The position numbers were made by a program, and so were the translations under genes. This document shows positions 1 through 14,234 of a stretch of DNA of 64,000 bases, piece after piece (position 1 is the first letter of the stretch; each line of letters begins with the position of its first letter). The notes beneath the pieces are model-generated. The model did no database searches. It had not been told where the DNA came from and was given only the letters and a program-made list of their open reading frames with translations. This DNA is from Arabidopsis thaliana (lineage: Eukaryota; Streptophyta; Magnoliopsida; Brassicales; Brassicaceae). The stretch covers positions 23,811,835 through 23,875,834 of the forward strand of contig NC_003076.8 of assembly GCF_000001735.4 (NCBI RefSeq), written 5' to 3'.

Positions 1-2573
1 GTGTCATATCCGCAACAACAGGTGTTAGTAAGCTTATTTGCTTGTGAAGTAAGTCAGGTGGTTGGGGACCCGGGTCAGTGGTTTGAGCAGATAGAAGATC
101 ATTTGCTAGTTTCTTGAATTCTTGAATGTATCCGCTTAGCGTGTGAGGTCCATACAAAGTCGATGCACCCTGAGGGAAAGAATAAACAGAGTTGGTTTAA
201 GAGCAGGAAATCAAGAAAGATCCTACAAGCTCTTCCTTCTTATCTAAGCCTCTGACCTCATATCTCTGAACTTGGTATTCCTCAAATGTGGCAATATACT
301 GCGAATACGAATTGGTTAGCCCGGCTATTACCACGCTGAATTCTCTTCCATTGCTGCCTTCTTTAAGCACTGTTTTCACGGCATCACGTAGTCGCCTCCC
401 TGCCATTGTTGTGAATTCTTGCAAGCAGAACAATAGAGAAAGGAAATTACTAATGTTCTACATCAGTTTAGAAATGATTTTTTTTGTTCTGGGGGAGACC
501 GGAATACCTCCGGGGACGCAGAGAATCACTAGCTGGCCAATGCGGAGGATCTGAACTGGTAATATCGACGGCTGAAAATGGATTAAGAAACAGTTTTTCC
601 ATCACAAATAGCTAAGTGGGATTCAATTTTTATCCATCACAGTACAAGATTATGCTCTCACCGCCCAGTCGTATGGTTGTTTCATTTCACCGGTATCAAG
701 CAATATGGGTTTAGGTCGTTGGCATCGTACTTGTTCCTCAGTTGGATTCTTGAGAAGGTTCCTTACAAGCCTCCAGAAAGGATTTCCCTTACACAAAGTC
801 ACAACATAAAGTATAGTACTAAACATCTTTCATTACCAAGTTAGAAGGAGAATTTGGGTTTTACCTGATCATCTCCTTGTTTAAAGTCAAATGCTCCAGG
901 TCCATCAGTTGTTCCTGCAGCGAAACCAAAACCCATTGCAGCTGGACATGTTTTCACCACTTCGGAACCTCCATTTTGTCCATTAATCGTCACTTCAAGC
1001 TGAGAGAAATCAACATATGCATGACGATAGTCAACTTTTCCTTGTATCTCCTCAGAGGCTTTAGTGAAAAGATCCGCAGCCTTCTTGAACTGCCTCTCTC
1101 CAATAATGCGGGTACTCTCAAATTCATCAGGGTAGCTGAAACATTTAGTCATGCCAAGTTATACATCTAACAAGCTTGACTCTCTAAATACCATATTGTA
1201 CTAAGAGAGAACATAATTTTCTGTGATTGGTTTCCGCATTGCTGAAAGTAAAAGTGTGCAGTTAGGAATAAGACGTACCCTGGTCCACGGCCGTAGCATT
1301 GCTCATTCTTTCCACCACAAGTACTTTGGTTGAATTCACAAGGAAGGCCTGTGTCTATACAGAAGGCTCCCAACACATTCGGACTAACATCACCGCAGTT
1401 AGTTTGACAGAAGGCAGAGACAAATCTAGGTTTGTCAGCGTGTCTAAATCTACTTCTGACCCGTCTAGCAACGCTTGACATCCTTGTAACGGTTTTACCG
1501 CCGGTAGACAGTAACGAGGATGCCATTTCCATCAAATCTTGATCTGCAATAAAAGCAACAAAAAGTTAGTTTTACAATAACAAGCCATTACTAAAACTCT
1601 TGGAGCTATGGTTATTTACGCTCACCATAAGGATCACTGATTATGCTTGAGACTCTTCTAGGAGATTCAACATCAACTGATCTACAACCGTTTTCTCGTT
1701 CAAACCAGTCTTCCATGATACGTGCTGCAGTGCCTTTATTGTCCCCGCTGATTCAAGGCATTTGTACGGCTCATCGAAGTGCCATGAGTTGCAAACCAAT
1801 TGAAACTACCCACTGGACCCCATTGATCATCAACGAATTTGACAAGTGTCATCTCTTTATCTACATCATATTCATATTTACTACGTTCATGTGCCGGATT
1901 GTTAAGGTAAGCACTGGGACTACGGTTCACACCAGCATCCAAGAGCTCCCCTGCAAGCTCAGCTCCAAAAGAAATGTCTTTAGAGAAAGCAACATATAAA
2001 ATGAATCATAAAAAAAGTGTCCCACAAGCTAAATCACTCACCTTTGTTGATTAAAATGGACCCGGGACGAAGATTTTCATGAGCTTGTATAATACTTTGC
2101 TCTATACCGTCCACAAGAGCATTGAAAGATTGATGAACAAACCCGAGAGATGTAACTAAGTACAAAATGTATTGGAGATAACCCCCTGGACCAGCATGAG
2201 TATGAGTTCCACTAATTGCAACATTTTCCTCCGTATAAAGCTCACCGTACCTCTGTTTCAATCTTTCAATCACTTTGATGGTCACAAGCTGTGAGGCCAT
2301 ACCAGCATCAAGATTAACAAAAGCAATCCTTTTCTTGTATGGCTCAGCCACGATGAACGCACGAGCTCTGAGCCTGAAGTGAACACCAGATGCTACTTGT
2401 TCCATGTTAGCATAACCCATCATGTTAACATCAGCTGCAGGTCCTGTGATGTCATAGCTTCCAAGACCCATCAAATAATCGGAATCTGAGAATATACAAG
2501 TGAGCCTCAACAGAAATAGCAAGAACAATGTGCAGTGCATAGACATAGACCACCTCGTCATCTTCACACTCAA
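1..2573 (-). CDS. NCER3: Neutral ceramidase, 5' part; C-terminal end outside window; apparent frameshift
   Basis: Neutral ceramidases hydrolyse the amide bond of ceramide to give a sphingoid base and a fatty acid, in the secretory pathway or outside the cell. Exons read on the minus strand: 2573-2042, 1977-1626, 1543-1279, 1135-865, 787-662, 571-508, 417-257 and 169 to beyond the window edge. The N-terminus has a hydrophobic signal-type stretch (about residues 13-28). The family zinc-site motif GTHTHAGPGG is at residues 122-131, FATHGTSMSRTN follows in exon 2, and the catalytic-serine motif NCGDVSPN is in exon 3. All splice phases agree except across exon 2, which is one base too long: after SMSRTNAL an extra A near 1752-1753 shifts the frame and a stop follows at 1736. 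As written the product would end near residue 258, before the catalytic serine. The family is certain. Whether the break is real or a sequence error is not. The gene symbol is from memory. Confidence 0.9.
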
Positions 2574-3193
2574 TATGGAGTAATCAACTCTTTCTCATTT
2601 CTAGTCCTTCCTAGAGAATAATACAAACGTAAGCAACATAAACAAACACACATATTTCATGAATCTAAAATTATTAAACCCAAAATATTATCCAACCTGA
2701 AGAAGAAGTAACGCAATCCTTAATGATTTTAGCTGATGAACACACTAACCATTTGCTGGAGCTGATAGAAACTAATTGATGTGAACGATGTGAAGCAAAA
2801 CAAAAGAAGATGAGAGAAACTCAAATAGACAAATACTCAATAAAGTTTCGTTTTTTTTTCTGGTAACAACGATAATAGTATGTAAGTAAGAGTAAAGTGT
2901 GAGGAAAGTTCTTATTTTTAAGGTTGCGGAGAAAGAAAGCTACCCAATTTCAGCTGTTTTAGCGTATCTGTCCTTCTCAATTCGGTTTTCACTTCTTATT
3001 CGATTTCTAATTTTCAAAGTTTGGATTTTTGGGGTAAAGTTAGTTAAAATGCATACATAACGGGGGTAGAATGTAATTTATAAAATTGTATTGGGTCTGT
3101 TTGTGAATAAACCAAAACTTGTGGTTCTTCTCTGTCTCAACCTCAGTCGCCGATCTTCAACAGTGGCTGAAACAATAGAGAGAGAGCGATACA
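2574..3193. promoter_or_regulatory. Divergent promoter region between ceramidase and mS34 genes
   Basis: About 620 bp separate two divergent start codons, so both promoters and 5' UTRs must lie here. The part next to the ceramidase is consistent with a transcribed leader that may be spliced, because the initiator ATG follows soon after possible splice sites. No ORF of note and no motif that I can name with confidence is present. Confidence 0.5.
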
Positions 3194-3985
3194 ATGGCGA
3201 TGACACTTATGAACAGAGCAATCTCTAGAACCGAAACTGTTGGTGCTTTCAGTCTCTCGCTTAGTCTCTTAAGAAATTTCTCTGCGGCGCCGTCGGCGGC
3301 ATCTACTCCGGCGAGTGAAAACCCTAGCTCCGATTCGAATAAACCTAAACGAAGAAAGAAGAAAAACTTAATCGAAGTCGCTCAGTTCTTACCTAATTGG
3401 GGAATCGGATACCATATGGCTAAAGCTCACTGGAATGGAATCTCTTATGAAATCACTAAGATCAATCTCTATAAGGTTCTTCGTCTTCTTCTCTTTCATG
3501 TCTGGATTGAAAAGTTTCCATTTTTCGTAAGCTGAGATAATGTTTTTATTACCTAATCATTTGGGGTTTGATTATCTGACTTGGGTATTTGTTTGATTTT
3601 GGATTCAAATGCAGGATGGTAGACATGGAAAAGCTTGGGGAATTGTTCACAAAGATGGTGACTTTTTTTGTCATCATTTGCTTCGTATTGCTAAGTTTTT
3701 ACGCCCATTGATGTCAAAGTTGGAGCTTTTTGTCATGTCTATGGAGTATAGGGTGAAATTATTAGGAGTAGCCATATCTGAAACTAGATAATCACCATTG
3801 CATTGGTGTTAAGGTTTATGCAGCTTTCATGAGAGTAACGTACATACATGGTCTCAAATGCAGGATTGCGAGCTGCGGAAGCTCCAAAGAAGATAAGCGG
3901 AGTTCACAAACGTTGTTGGAAGTATATCCCAAACCTGTCAAAGACTACTCCTGCAACAACCACTGCTGATGTTCAAGCTGCCTGA
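3194..3985 (+). CDS. Mitochondrial small ribosomal subunit protein mS34-like
   Basis: Three coding exons (3194-3475, 3615-3657, 3864-3985) total 447 nt, giving 148 aa. The first 45 residues or so are rich in Ser, Ala and Arg and poor in acids, as expected of a mitochondrial presequence, and include LRNFSAA, a plausible cleavage area. A basic KPKRRKKK segment precedes the conserved S34-type core (EVAQFLPNWGIGY, HWNGISYEITK), followed by DGRHGKAWG in exon 2 and KKISGVHKRCWKY in exon 3. mS34 belongs to the mitoribosomal small subunit, so the inferred role is mitochondrial translation. Retained introns extend open frames after 3475 and 3657, but splicing gives an exact reading frame. The 3' UTR probably runs to about 4270. 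I recall this as At5g58990. Confidence 0.85.
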
Positions 3986-5161
3986 TCTGTTTACTTCCAT
4001 TGTTGTGGGTACTTCTTGATCTATCTGTTTGCGGTTTCTTTTTATTGGGAAGAAGATACAGTTGTTGTGACTTGATAGTTTCTTTGAATTCGTCGATAGC
4101 TTTGTAGGAAATGATCCATAATCTACGGATGATGACCGAGTATTCGTTTTTCTTGTTAAGACTTTACACTTCTTGAGTTATGATTTTGATGAGCCAGCAT
4201 CCCTAAGCCTAGTGTTTAGCTACTATAAAGTTTGAACTTGTTTTGTAGGAGATCTGCTGGTTTTAAACATGTAATAAATGACCTCAACTACGATTGGCAG
4301 GTTTTAGTTTCTATCAAAATCCCAAATTTTCAATATTGAAAAGTCTCCTCTTCAGCACAGCATCTTTATTTCTTTGTTCAAATAATACATCTTTTGCAGT
4401 AAAAATCAACTTGAATACTTCTCCTGATATTGTATAGTGCCTGTTTATCGAATCATCAATGTTATGCAATGGAAGATAGTCTTGTTGGACCAGTTTTACA
4501 TTTCTTCCAACCGTAGCGTAAAAATCTTGTTTGTATCCCTTTTTCCACAGACTCCAAAACCATCGTTTAGATTCACCTTTAATGAAAGCAGTTTTTGGTT
4601 GAACCAATCTTAGTCAAGTAACAGGAATCCGCATATGAACCAATCTAATATGATATATATATACAAGTCCGTGCTTTAATGGATATCTTCATGTAAGCAA
4701 AGATCTTCAAATTACCAAGTACATGAGATGGGTTTTATTCAATAACTTTGAGGTTAACAGAGAACCAATTTTAGAATCTTTTTCTTTCTTTCAGGACTCA
4801 GTTCAGTAGACTGTTTTGATTTGTAAAAAAAAGAAAGAAAACAGACTCTCTTGAATTTGACCAATCAATCTCCATTATTCTTTGGTTTAGAAGGGCCCTA
4901 TTCTTTCAAATCCATGAAGCCCATCCCTCTTTAACTTTATATTTTGGCCCTGTTTATGCTTATCCAAGGAATTTTCTGTTTCCCTTCTGTCAATTTGTCA
5001 ATCAATATACGGCTATCAATTTTTTGGTAGCGAGAAACAATTTGATCGAATAATATATGAATTGTCTTGAAAGTGTGGAAATATGATACATCGAATACAT
5101 TCAAAAAACAACAGGTCTCAGTTAAAGAAGGTTGCTGTTTTATAGACCAAAATGACATTAT

Positions 5162-5206
5162 AAGCTACACACTTTTGACCCAAAAAAAGAAAAACAAAAG
5201 CTACAC
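5162..5206. repeat. 9-bp direct repeat flanking a 27-bp A-rich insert
   Basis: AAGCTACAC occurs at 5162-5170 and again at 5198-5206. Between them is a 27-bp segment containing TTGACCC followed by an A-rich tail. The layout is that of a target-site duplication around a very short poly(A)-tailed insertion. Confidence 0.6.
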
Positions 5207-5490
5207 TGTTCCTTGATAACCAAACAAAAAATGATTTAAGAAAATTATGAAATTAGCAAAAACTTTTTATATGTTTTGTCAACAATCATGTTAATGTTTA
5301 TACATAGGACCGAAAATAAAATAAATGTATTGTTAATGTAGCTGTAACTATATGGTAACTATATTGGACCCTATTTTAGAAGGTGTATATACATTTTTAT
5401 ATTATTACTACTTTTATACAAATACAGTAAGTAGTATAATCTAGTAAACTCAAATATGAAAGGAGAATTTCAAAGAGCTTGTTGGTGAAA

Positions 5491-5573
5491 TAAACAGACT
5501 ACAGTTTTTTTTTTGTCATAAACAGACTACAGTATTTTATTTTATTTTGTCAAACAAACAGACTACAGTATTT
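5491..5573. repeat. Three copies of AAACAGACTACAGT separated by T-rich inserts
   Basis: The 14-mer AAACAGACTACAGT is at 5492-5505, 5520-5533 and 5556-5569. The first two copies share an extra 5' T. The last two share an extra ATTT on the 3' side. The two spacers are T-rich and both contain TTTTGTCA, which reads TGACAAAA on the other strand. This looks like two successive insertions at one site. Confidence 0.7.
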
Positions 5574-6933
5574 ATAATCGAAAAAATAGGTACATTGATA
5601 CTGTTAAGTTACTCAGCTTATATATGTAGATACAAAAGAAAACCATATGTAACTTCAAATTTAATAGAAAACAATTAAGAAAAAAACTACTACTGTTCTT
5701 AAGTACTGTTTAAAAATGAAAATAGCATTTCAAATTTGGGGTTCTTTTATTTGTTTTCTTTGGAACAATAATTATTAAAGAAACGGTGAGTTTCCTTCCA
5801 GCCAACATTGTTACATCCTGACACAGCCACTGACATTGACAGTGATTTTTATGTTTAGTTTCATCAATACCCTTAAACTTCTATACATTTTCATTTTGAC
5901 ACCTCATGTTTATATACTTTTCAACAAAACCCAACACTATTGATATATATGTTCACTGAATCACTGTTCAGAGTTCACACCAACCCACTTTTCAAAATCA
6001 GTTTAAGCTGACTTCATTAGGATATATTATCTTGTATAAATAATTAATATCTAAACACTCCAGGTAATGTACTAAGTGTAGAATGAAACTTTATAGAAGC
6101 AAATCTAATTTGTAGAAACAAAGTACTTTGTTTTTTCACGGTATGAGTAAAGTACTAAAAAATTTAGTTGTTAGGAAAAATAAAATCTAACTTATTAAAG
6201 AAATCAAGAAAAGTACTAAAATAAACGCTTTTTCGTCCTATTAATGTTATAACTTAAGCAACGTGGGTACACTTCATTAGTTCATTTTCACTAAATCTAT
6301 AACTTCTTTTTCTTCAATTTTTGTTCTTAATTAATAATTAAAATGTTAGGAACTGTAATTAAATTGTGATAGTAAATAGATTAGCTTAAGGGACTTCAAT
6401 AAGAAATATTTTTAATTAATACAGTATGAAATACAAAAAAAAAGTACAATCGATATATATATATATATATGAAAAATTAAGTGGAAATTCAATGTAGTAG
6501 AATCATGAGTTAAGAATCCGTACCACGGGATCTAACAATGTTAAAAAGCACCCACCTTGTTTTGAAATATCTTCCAAACTTGAGGGAGACAAAAAAAAAA
6601 AAAAAACAAGTAAAAACATTTGTCTTAAAAAAAAGAAGAAAAAAAGAAGAAGAAGATAATAATAAATAAAAAAGAACAGAACAGAAGCTGCTCTTTTGTC
6701 CAAAGCTTCTTCCTTTCTCTTTCTCCAACATTTCTTCTCTGCAAGTTAAAAACTTACTAAAATAAAAAATTCAATAAACCCTTGAAGACAAAATTAGCTT
6801 TTTTGTTTTTTTTTTATTTTAATTCTTTTTTGGTTATTTTTTTTTATGATTTTGTTTTTTGTTTTCCTCGTAAAACCCATGAGTGACCCCTTTGGTTCCT
6901 CTTTGCTTTAATCTTCAAGAAAGAAAGAAAAAA

Positions 6934-8184
6934 ATGCCTTCTTTTGCTTTTGGATCTCATCACCATTTGGCGAATCCTACAGACTCGCCGCCGTACTCCG
7001 TCGAAATTAGCATCGACGGTGACTCCTCCGACTGGGATTCTTTGTCTCAGGTCGATTTAGAGTCCGGCGGTGTACCGGCGCCGGAGAAACAGCTACATTC
7101 CGGTGGTAAGAAGAGGAGAACTAGGAGGAGAAAGAGGAGGAAGAAGAAGAAGAAGAAGAAAGGTGGAAGAGATTGCAGGATCTGTCATCTTCCTTTAGAG
7201 ACTAACAAAGAAGCTGAAGATGAAGATGAAGAAGAAGAAGATGATTCTGATGATGATGAAGATGAAGAAGATGAAGAAGAAGAAGAAGAAGAAGAAGAAG
7301 AAGAATATTATGGTTTGCCTTTGCAATTAGGTTGCTCTTGTAAAGGTGATTTGGGTGTTGCTCATAGTAAGTGTGCTGAGACTTGGTTTAAGATCAAAGG
7401 AAACATGTAAGTTTCTCTTCAAGACTACTTTTGTTTTTTTTCTGCAAAATTCTACAGATTCTGTGAGAACCAAAGTAGTAAAGAATGAAACTTTATAAGG
7501 AAAAAATGTATTTCCTTTTTATGTACTTTGAGTCTTTTTTCTTGTCTGAATTCTAGAGATCCATATCATTACTTCTTAGAAAGATTGTCTGCTGAAGCTG
7601 GAATCTACAGTTTTTGTTTTGTGGCCATCAATTGTTGTCTACTTGTGTCTCATGTTCTTATGTTCCTGCACATTTTTGGATATTTATTGTTTGTAGTCTC
7701 AATTAAAGCCAGTTTCTGTGATTTGCCTCAAAACATTCAGTTTCAAAGGCTTGATTTTGCAGCTGCATTGAGAGAATCTTGCAGTCCCTTTTGCTGAGAA
7801 AGTTTGATTTTTACCAATCAAGATTGTACTCATAGCTCTGTTTAGCTTCTGTTTCTGTGTCTTTGCATTTTCCTAGCTTCTTATATGTTTACAAGATGAA
7901 GCAAGTCCCCTAAGATTTTTACTGACTAGCATTTATCATATTGTTGTATGAATCTGAGCAGGACATGTGAGATATGCGGCGCAATGGCTCTAAACGTGGC
8001 TGGTGAACAATCTAATCCGGAGAGCACTGCTTCTACACATTCACAAGCAGCTGCGGGACAATCTCTAACTCAGACAGAGCCACGAGGAATCTGGCATGGT
8101 CGCCCTGTTATGAACTTCTTACTTGCTGCTATGGTCTTCGCCTTCGTTGTTTCTTGGCTTTTTCACTTCAAAGTCCTCAAGTGA
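6934..8184 (+). CDS. RING-variant (C4HC3) zinc finger protein with C-terminal membrane anchor
   Basis: Two exons (6934-7406, 7962-8184) total 696 nt, giving 231 aa. I chose the ATG at 6934 because the upstream in-frame ATG at 6883 adds only 17 unremarkable residues. After a Ser/Asp-rich N-terminus and a Lys/Arg-rich block (residues 59-76) comes a RING-CH type finger: Cys81/Cys84 (CRIC), Cys134/Cys136, His144/Cys147 and Cys160/Cys163 (CEIC). The last pair is supplied by exon 2. The first and second cysteine pairs are separated by an unusual run of about 40 residues, mostly Glu and Asp. A single hydrophobic segment (about 208-226) sits close to the C-terminus. Proteins with this finger are usually E3 ubiquitin ligases acting at membranes. 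The substrate is unknown. I recall this as At5g59000. Confidence 0.85.
7213..7306 (+). repeat. GAA/GAT trinucleotide repeat coding for an acidic tract
   Basis: A nearly uninterrupted series of GAA, GAT and GAC codons encodes the Glu/Asp run inside the zinc finger. A second AAG repeat (about 7139-7160) encodes the preceding Lys block. Both are prone to length change by slippage. Confidence 0.85.
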
Positions 8185-8743
8185 AACGTTTTCCATCTCT
8201 CTCTCTCTCTCTCTCTCTCTTTCGCCCACCCGCACGAGCTCACTCTTCTCCTGTTCTTGAGCCGCTTGCAATCGCTGAATCAATCCCTCCTGTTGCTTGA
8301 TTATTCACACGTTTTGTAGCTGTAAAAACTTGGTAGTGTTTAGATTGTTGTAACTTGTGAGATTTACATTTTGTATAATATTGTTCTCTGCTCCGGCTTC
8401 GTGAAATCTCTGTGTGGTCAGGAGGGTCTTAGCTCTTTTGGTTTCAGACACATGGCTTTGAAAACTGGTAATAGATAAAATACTGGACAATAGTTGTGTA
8501 GAATCTGTTTTTGTACTTCAAATGAAGAAAATTAGTTTGAACAAATCTCATATAAGGATCTTGGACTTAAATGAGAAAGATCCTTCTTTTCTTGATTCAA
8601 ATGTGATTTGAATCATCTCTTCAAATTGGAAACCACAAATTTAAGATAATGCTTAAAGAAGACAGAGACAATGAGGCTTTCTCAGAATCCAATCACAAAA
8701 CGAAGAAGGCGGAAGAGAGAAGAAACCTATACACTTGAAGTTT
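8185..8743. other. Convergent 3' region with a (TC)n microsatellite
   Basis: The 3' ends of the RING-variant gene (+) and the BSK5 gene (-) face each other here. A pure (TC)n run of roughly 14 units lies at 8194-8222, ten bases after the stop codon, so it is in the 3' UTR. No further gene is visible. Confidence 0.7.
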
Positions 8744-11265
<2,522 letters not shown>

Positions 11266-13148
11266 TTTGGGGTTTTGAAAGATTTAAGGAAGATTGAAAG
11301 ATTTTTCTTAGCTAAACCCGAAAAGCAAAAACCCTTTTTTTTTTCTGGTGAGTCACTTTCTAAAGAGAAGCCAAGAGAGAAAGAGAAAAAAAAAGAAGTT
11401 TTTTTTGTTCTCGAGGAGAAAGGAATCTGCGGAAAAAAATGAAAGGAGAAAAATTTATATATAGCGCACGTAGTGGGGAAGACACAGACACAGTCACAGT
11501 GGTGAATCATTGAAAAACGTTAAACTTCTTTCTTCAACAATAATAAGTGTTTTTACTTGTTGTGGATCCAATGTTTCTCTTTCTCTCTCGCTTTTTCACT
11601 TTGTTTTTTTTTTTCATTAAATATCTAACGTTTATACATTCTGATAACGTTAAAACAGTATTTTTGTTCAATTAGTAGTACATTCAAATCTCACTTTCCA
11701 AATGACCAAAACTATATAGATAATAATTACAAAATTAATATGTATATTTTAACAATATTTTTTTCTTATTTACGATGGACACTTCTAACTTCTGTAGTAT
11801 TTAGAAGAACAATAAACCATACAATTATGTACGATATCATATCCGCAATCGGTTAAGAAAACATTTTGGAAAGCTTGCAAAATCAGTTGTATGAAAATTT
11901 TAAGAATGTTTTAGAATGGTGTAGGAATGTTTATAATTTTTATTTTTTAATTGGTCTTTTTGAAAGATAACAGAAAAATAGTGTTTTAGAGTAACTTTAA
12001 AATAACACCAAATAGACAACCTTGACTAACTCTGAAACATCCGGTTAAGATATGAAAGGTAAAAATAAAATAATAATGCGAAATTACTACATTAGGGGTA
12101 AAATCGTAAACTGAGTGGTCAAAGGGTCAAAGCTATGTGTGCATGCGTGTGGGTGTGAATATTAAAAACAAAGTGGCAGTGGTAGTAATAGTTTAGGAGA
12201 AGTTGCATTTAGTGTTCTCTCCATTTAATCTAATCTAGTTTTTCTTTGTTAAAGCATATCTAATCTAGTTTTTCTTCACATATTTAACTCATATTGCCAA
12301 AAGATTTTGCCTAAACTACAGATATTATTCAACAAAGCGATAACTTTGATTTGATAAAAGACTGTTATACAGTTTCACTTTTTTATGTACTTTATATTAT
12401 ATGAGCATTTGAAGTTTTGAACCCATAAGCGAAGAACTTTCCAGCTAAAATGACGCAGACCGGTGACCCAATATAGCGAAAGAGGTCCATGAAGCATTTT
12501 ATATGCGAGTCAAAAGCTTTTGCGGAGTATCATATACGTATTACACCGCAAAGCTCATAAAGTTAAAATCTTTACGAAGCTTTCTCTATGATATATCGAA
12601 CCAACTTTTGATTTGTTTAAATAATTATTTATTTATAAGAACAGTTATTAATGTTGGTTGGTGGAGACAAAGAGGATCTTGGTGATAAATATGGTAAAGA
12701 AAGTAGTAATAGAAGATGACTTCACGCGTGTGCCAAGGAGAAGTTTGTTGTCCTTTGGGGGACACATTTTAGCCTAATTTAAGATGCTCTTAAGTGACCA
12801 AGCCAGGACCACTACAACTGTAAATAATGGAAGATAGTAATCATATTCTTCTAGACAATGGAGCGTTATTTTGAAGGTTGCATGTTTTTAAAACTCCCTT
12901 CGACTCTTGGCTCAAGAAAATGTTCATGCCAATAACGAAATTTTGGCAACCGATATTAAATATACGCAATAAAACTAATAGTTAGCAATCATAAGCTTTG
13001 AAACAAAATCTTTCAATAAGCAAATTGCTCTATATCTTTTATTTCTTATGATGGAAAGATGAATCCTTAGTTTTTACATATTTAGAAGGTACTTACTAGA
13101 AGTTGAGTAGTGCTCCGGTTATTTCAAAAAACATTACTCAACCTATAA
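11266..13148. other. BSK5 promoter and AT-rich spacer
   Basis: The BSK5 5' UTR and promoter lie next to 11266, in a purine-rich stretch on the plus strand. No coding region is evident beyond it. A 60-codon open frame at 12503-12685 shows no conserved features. A 19-bp direct repeat is described separately. Confidence 0.55.
12228..12276. repeat. 19-bp perfect direct repeat with an 11-bp spacer
   Basis: ATCTAATCTAGTTTTTCTT occurs at 12228-12246 and 12258-12276. The 11-bp spacer is TGTTAAAGCAT. Unlike the other short repeats in the window, the spacer is not a homopolymer, although the repeat itself carries a T tract. Confidence 0.75.
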
Positions 13149-13757
13149 GGCCATCTCCAAGGGAACTGCAAAACTTTAAAATAGCGTGGGAATGTTAACT
13201 TTTTCTCTCCAACCAAACTGTATAATTTACACTATTATAGTGTGATTCCTTTTTTTTCAACAGTATATCACTATATTTGGTGTGTCACTGTAGACAACGG
13301 CAAAAGATAGAATATTATTATTTTTTATTTTTGTATAATTATATATTAAAAAGCCTATATAGTTACAGTAGATTAAAAAAATTTTATATTGTTATTTAAT
13401 AATCTAAATAAGTTTTGTAATGAAAATTAATGTAGCAAAACTATTTTGGTATTTTTGAATTTTAATTGTATGAATTATTAATTACTCGGCTTTTCTGAAA
13501 TTAATACACACTTTGGTTGGAAATACATAATAGAATTCAATTAGCCATTTATTATTTGTAAGTTTATATTAATTAATGAATTAAAAAACTATTAAATAAT
13601 AAAGACAGATTTTAGTTACATAATATAATAATAGAGAATAATAATTTTAGTGTAATATTTAGTGTTATGGTTAGAGAAGAAAAAAAAATTAGTGTTAAAG
13701 TTGCACTAAATATAGTGATATTTCAACACAAAAATAGTGTTATGGTTGGAGATGCCC
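13149..13757. mobile_element. Non-autonomous PIF/Harbinger-like (Tourist-type) MITE
   Basis: The left end begins GGCCATCTCCAA and the right end finishes TTGGAGATGCCC, which are inverted repeats with one mismatch in the outer bases. Both ends are flanked by the trinucleotide TAA (13146-13148 and 13758-13760), the expected 3-bp TAA/TTA target duplication of the PIF/Harbinger superfamily. Internal flanks are also inverted: CTCCAACCA-type motifs and TATCACTATATTTGGTG near the left match TAGTGATATT-type and ATGGTTGGAG motifs near the right. The interior is AT-rich, about 600 bp long and has no transposase ORF, so the element depends on a transposase in trans. Confidence 0.75.
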
Positions 13758-14234
13758 TAAGACGCGATAATTGCTATGAGTTTTGGAATTTCAAAAGTCA
13801 ATGTTGTACATCGAATTTGGTGGATTTAGAGACTACATAGAGTTATGTTTTTTTCGTAAATCTTATACAGATACCTGTGTTTTAGAGGGTTTGTGACAAA
13901 AGACCAACTACAAGATACTTTTTTACACACGCAAAAAGGGTATTTGACAGAAAAGAAACCGAATAGTGTATATGATATTTTATAATTACACCTCACCTTT
14001 AAGGGCTTTTACCAAAAAAAATGTTTGTAAATTAGATAAATGGATAGTATTGGTCCACCCAATGTCGAGTTTTAAGAGAACACATTACTTGTTCTTAACC
14101 ACATTCAAACTATCTGCTTTGCAACGAACACATGCAGCCACGTAGAAATGGATTATAATGTGATTACAATAATTCAGTAGTCTTGTTTACACCAAAAAAC
14201 AAAAATTAATGAGAGAATGTGAAAGGTGTTTTAT

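Larger units (their letters stand above)
3986..6933. other. AT-rich intergenic region, no gene recognised
   Basis: The mS34 3' UTR occupies the first few hundred bases. A 97-codon open frame on the minus strand (4314-4607) has no motif that I recognise. The rest is AT-rich spacer with an (AT)n run near 6453-6470, a long A tract near 6591-6606 and purine/pyrimidine-rich leader DNA before the RING-variant gene. Two direct-repeat structures (5162-5206, 5491-5573) are listed separately. Confidence 0.6.

Noticed and set aside
4314-4607. 97-codon minus-strand open frame downstream of the mS34 gene
   Set aside because: No recognised motif, no splice context, and it lies in an AT-rich spacer. A protein search would be needed before calling it a gene.
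7528-7797. 89-codon open frame inside the RING-variant intron
   Set aside because: Lies between a good GT donor (7407) and AG acceptor (7961). Splicing these restores the last zinc-ligand pair, so this is intron sequence.
12228-12276. 19-bp direct repeat as another poly(A)-type insertion
   Set aside because: The 11-bp spacer TGTTAAAGCAT lacks a homopolymer tail, so it is listed as a repeat but not counted with the tail-only set.
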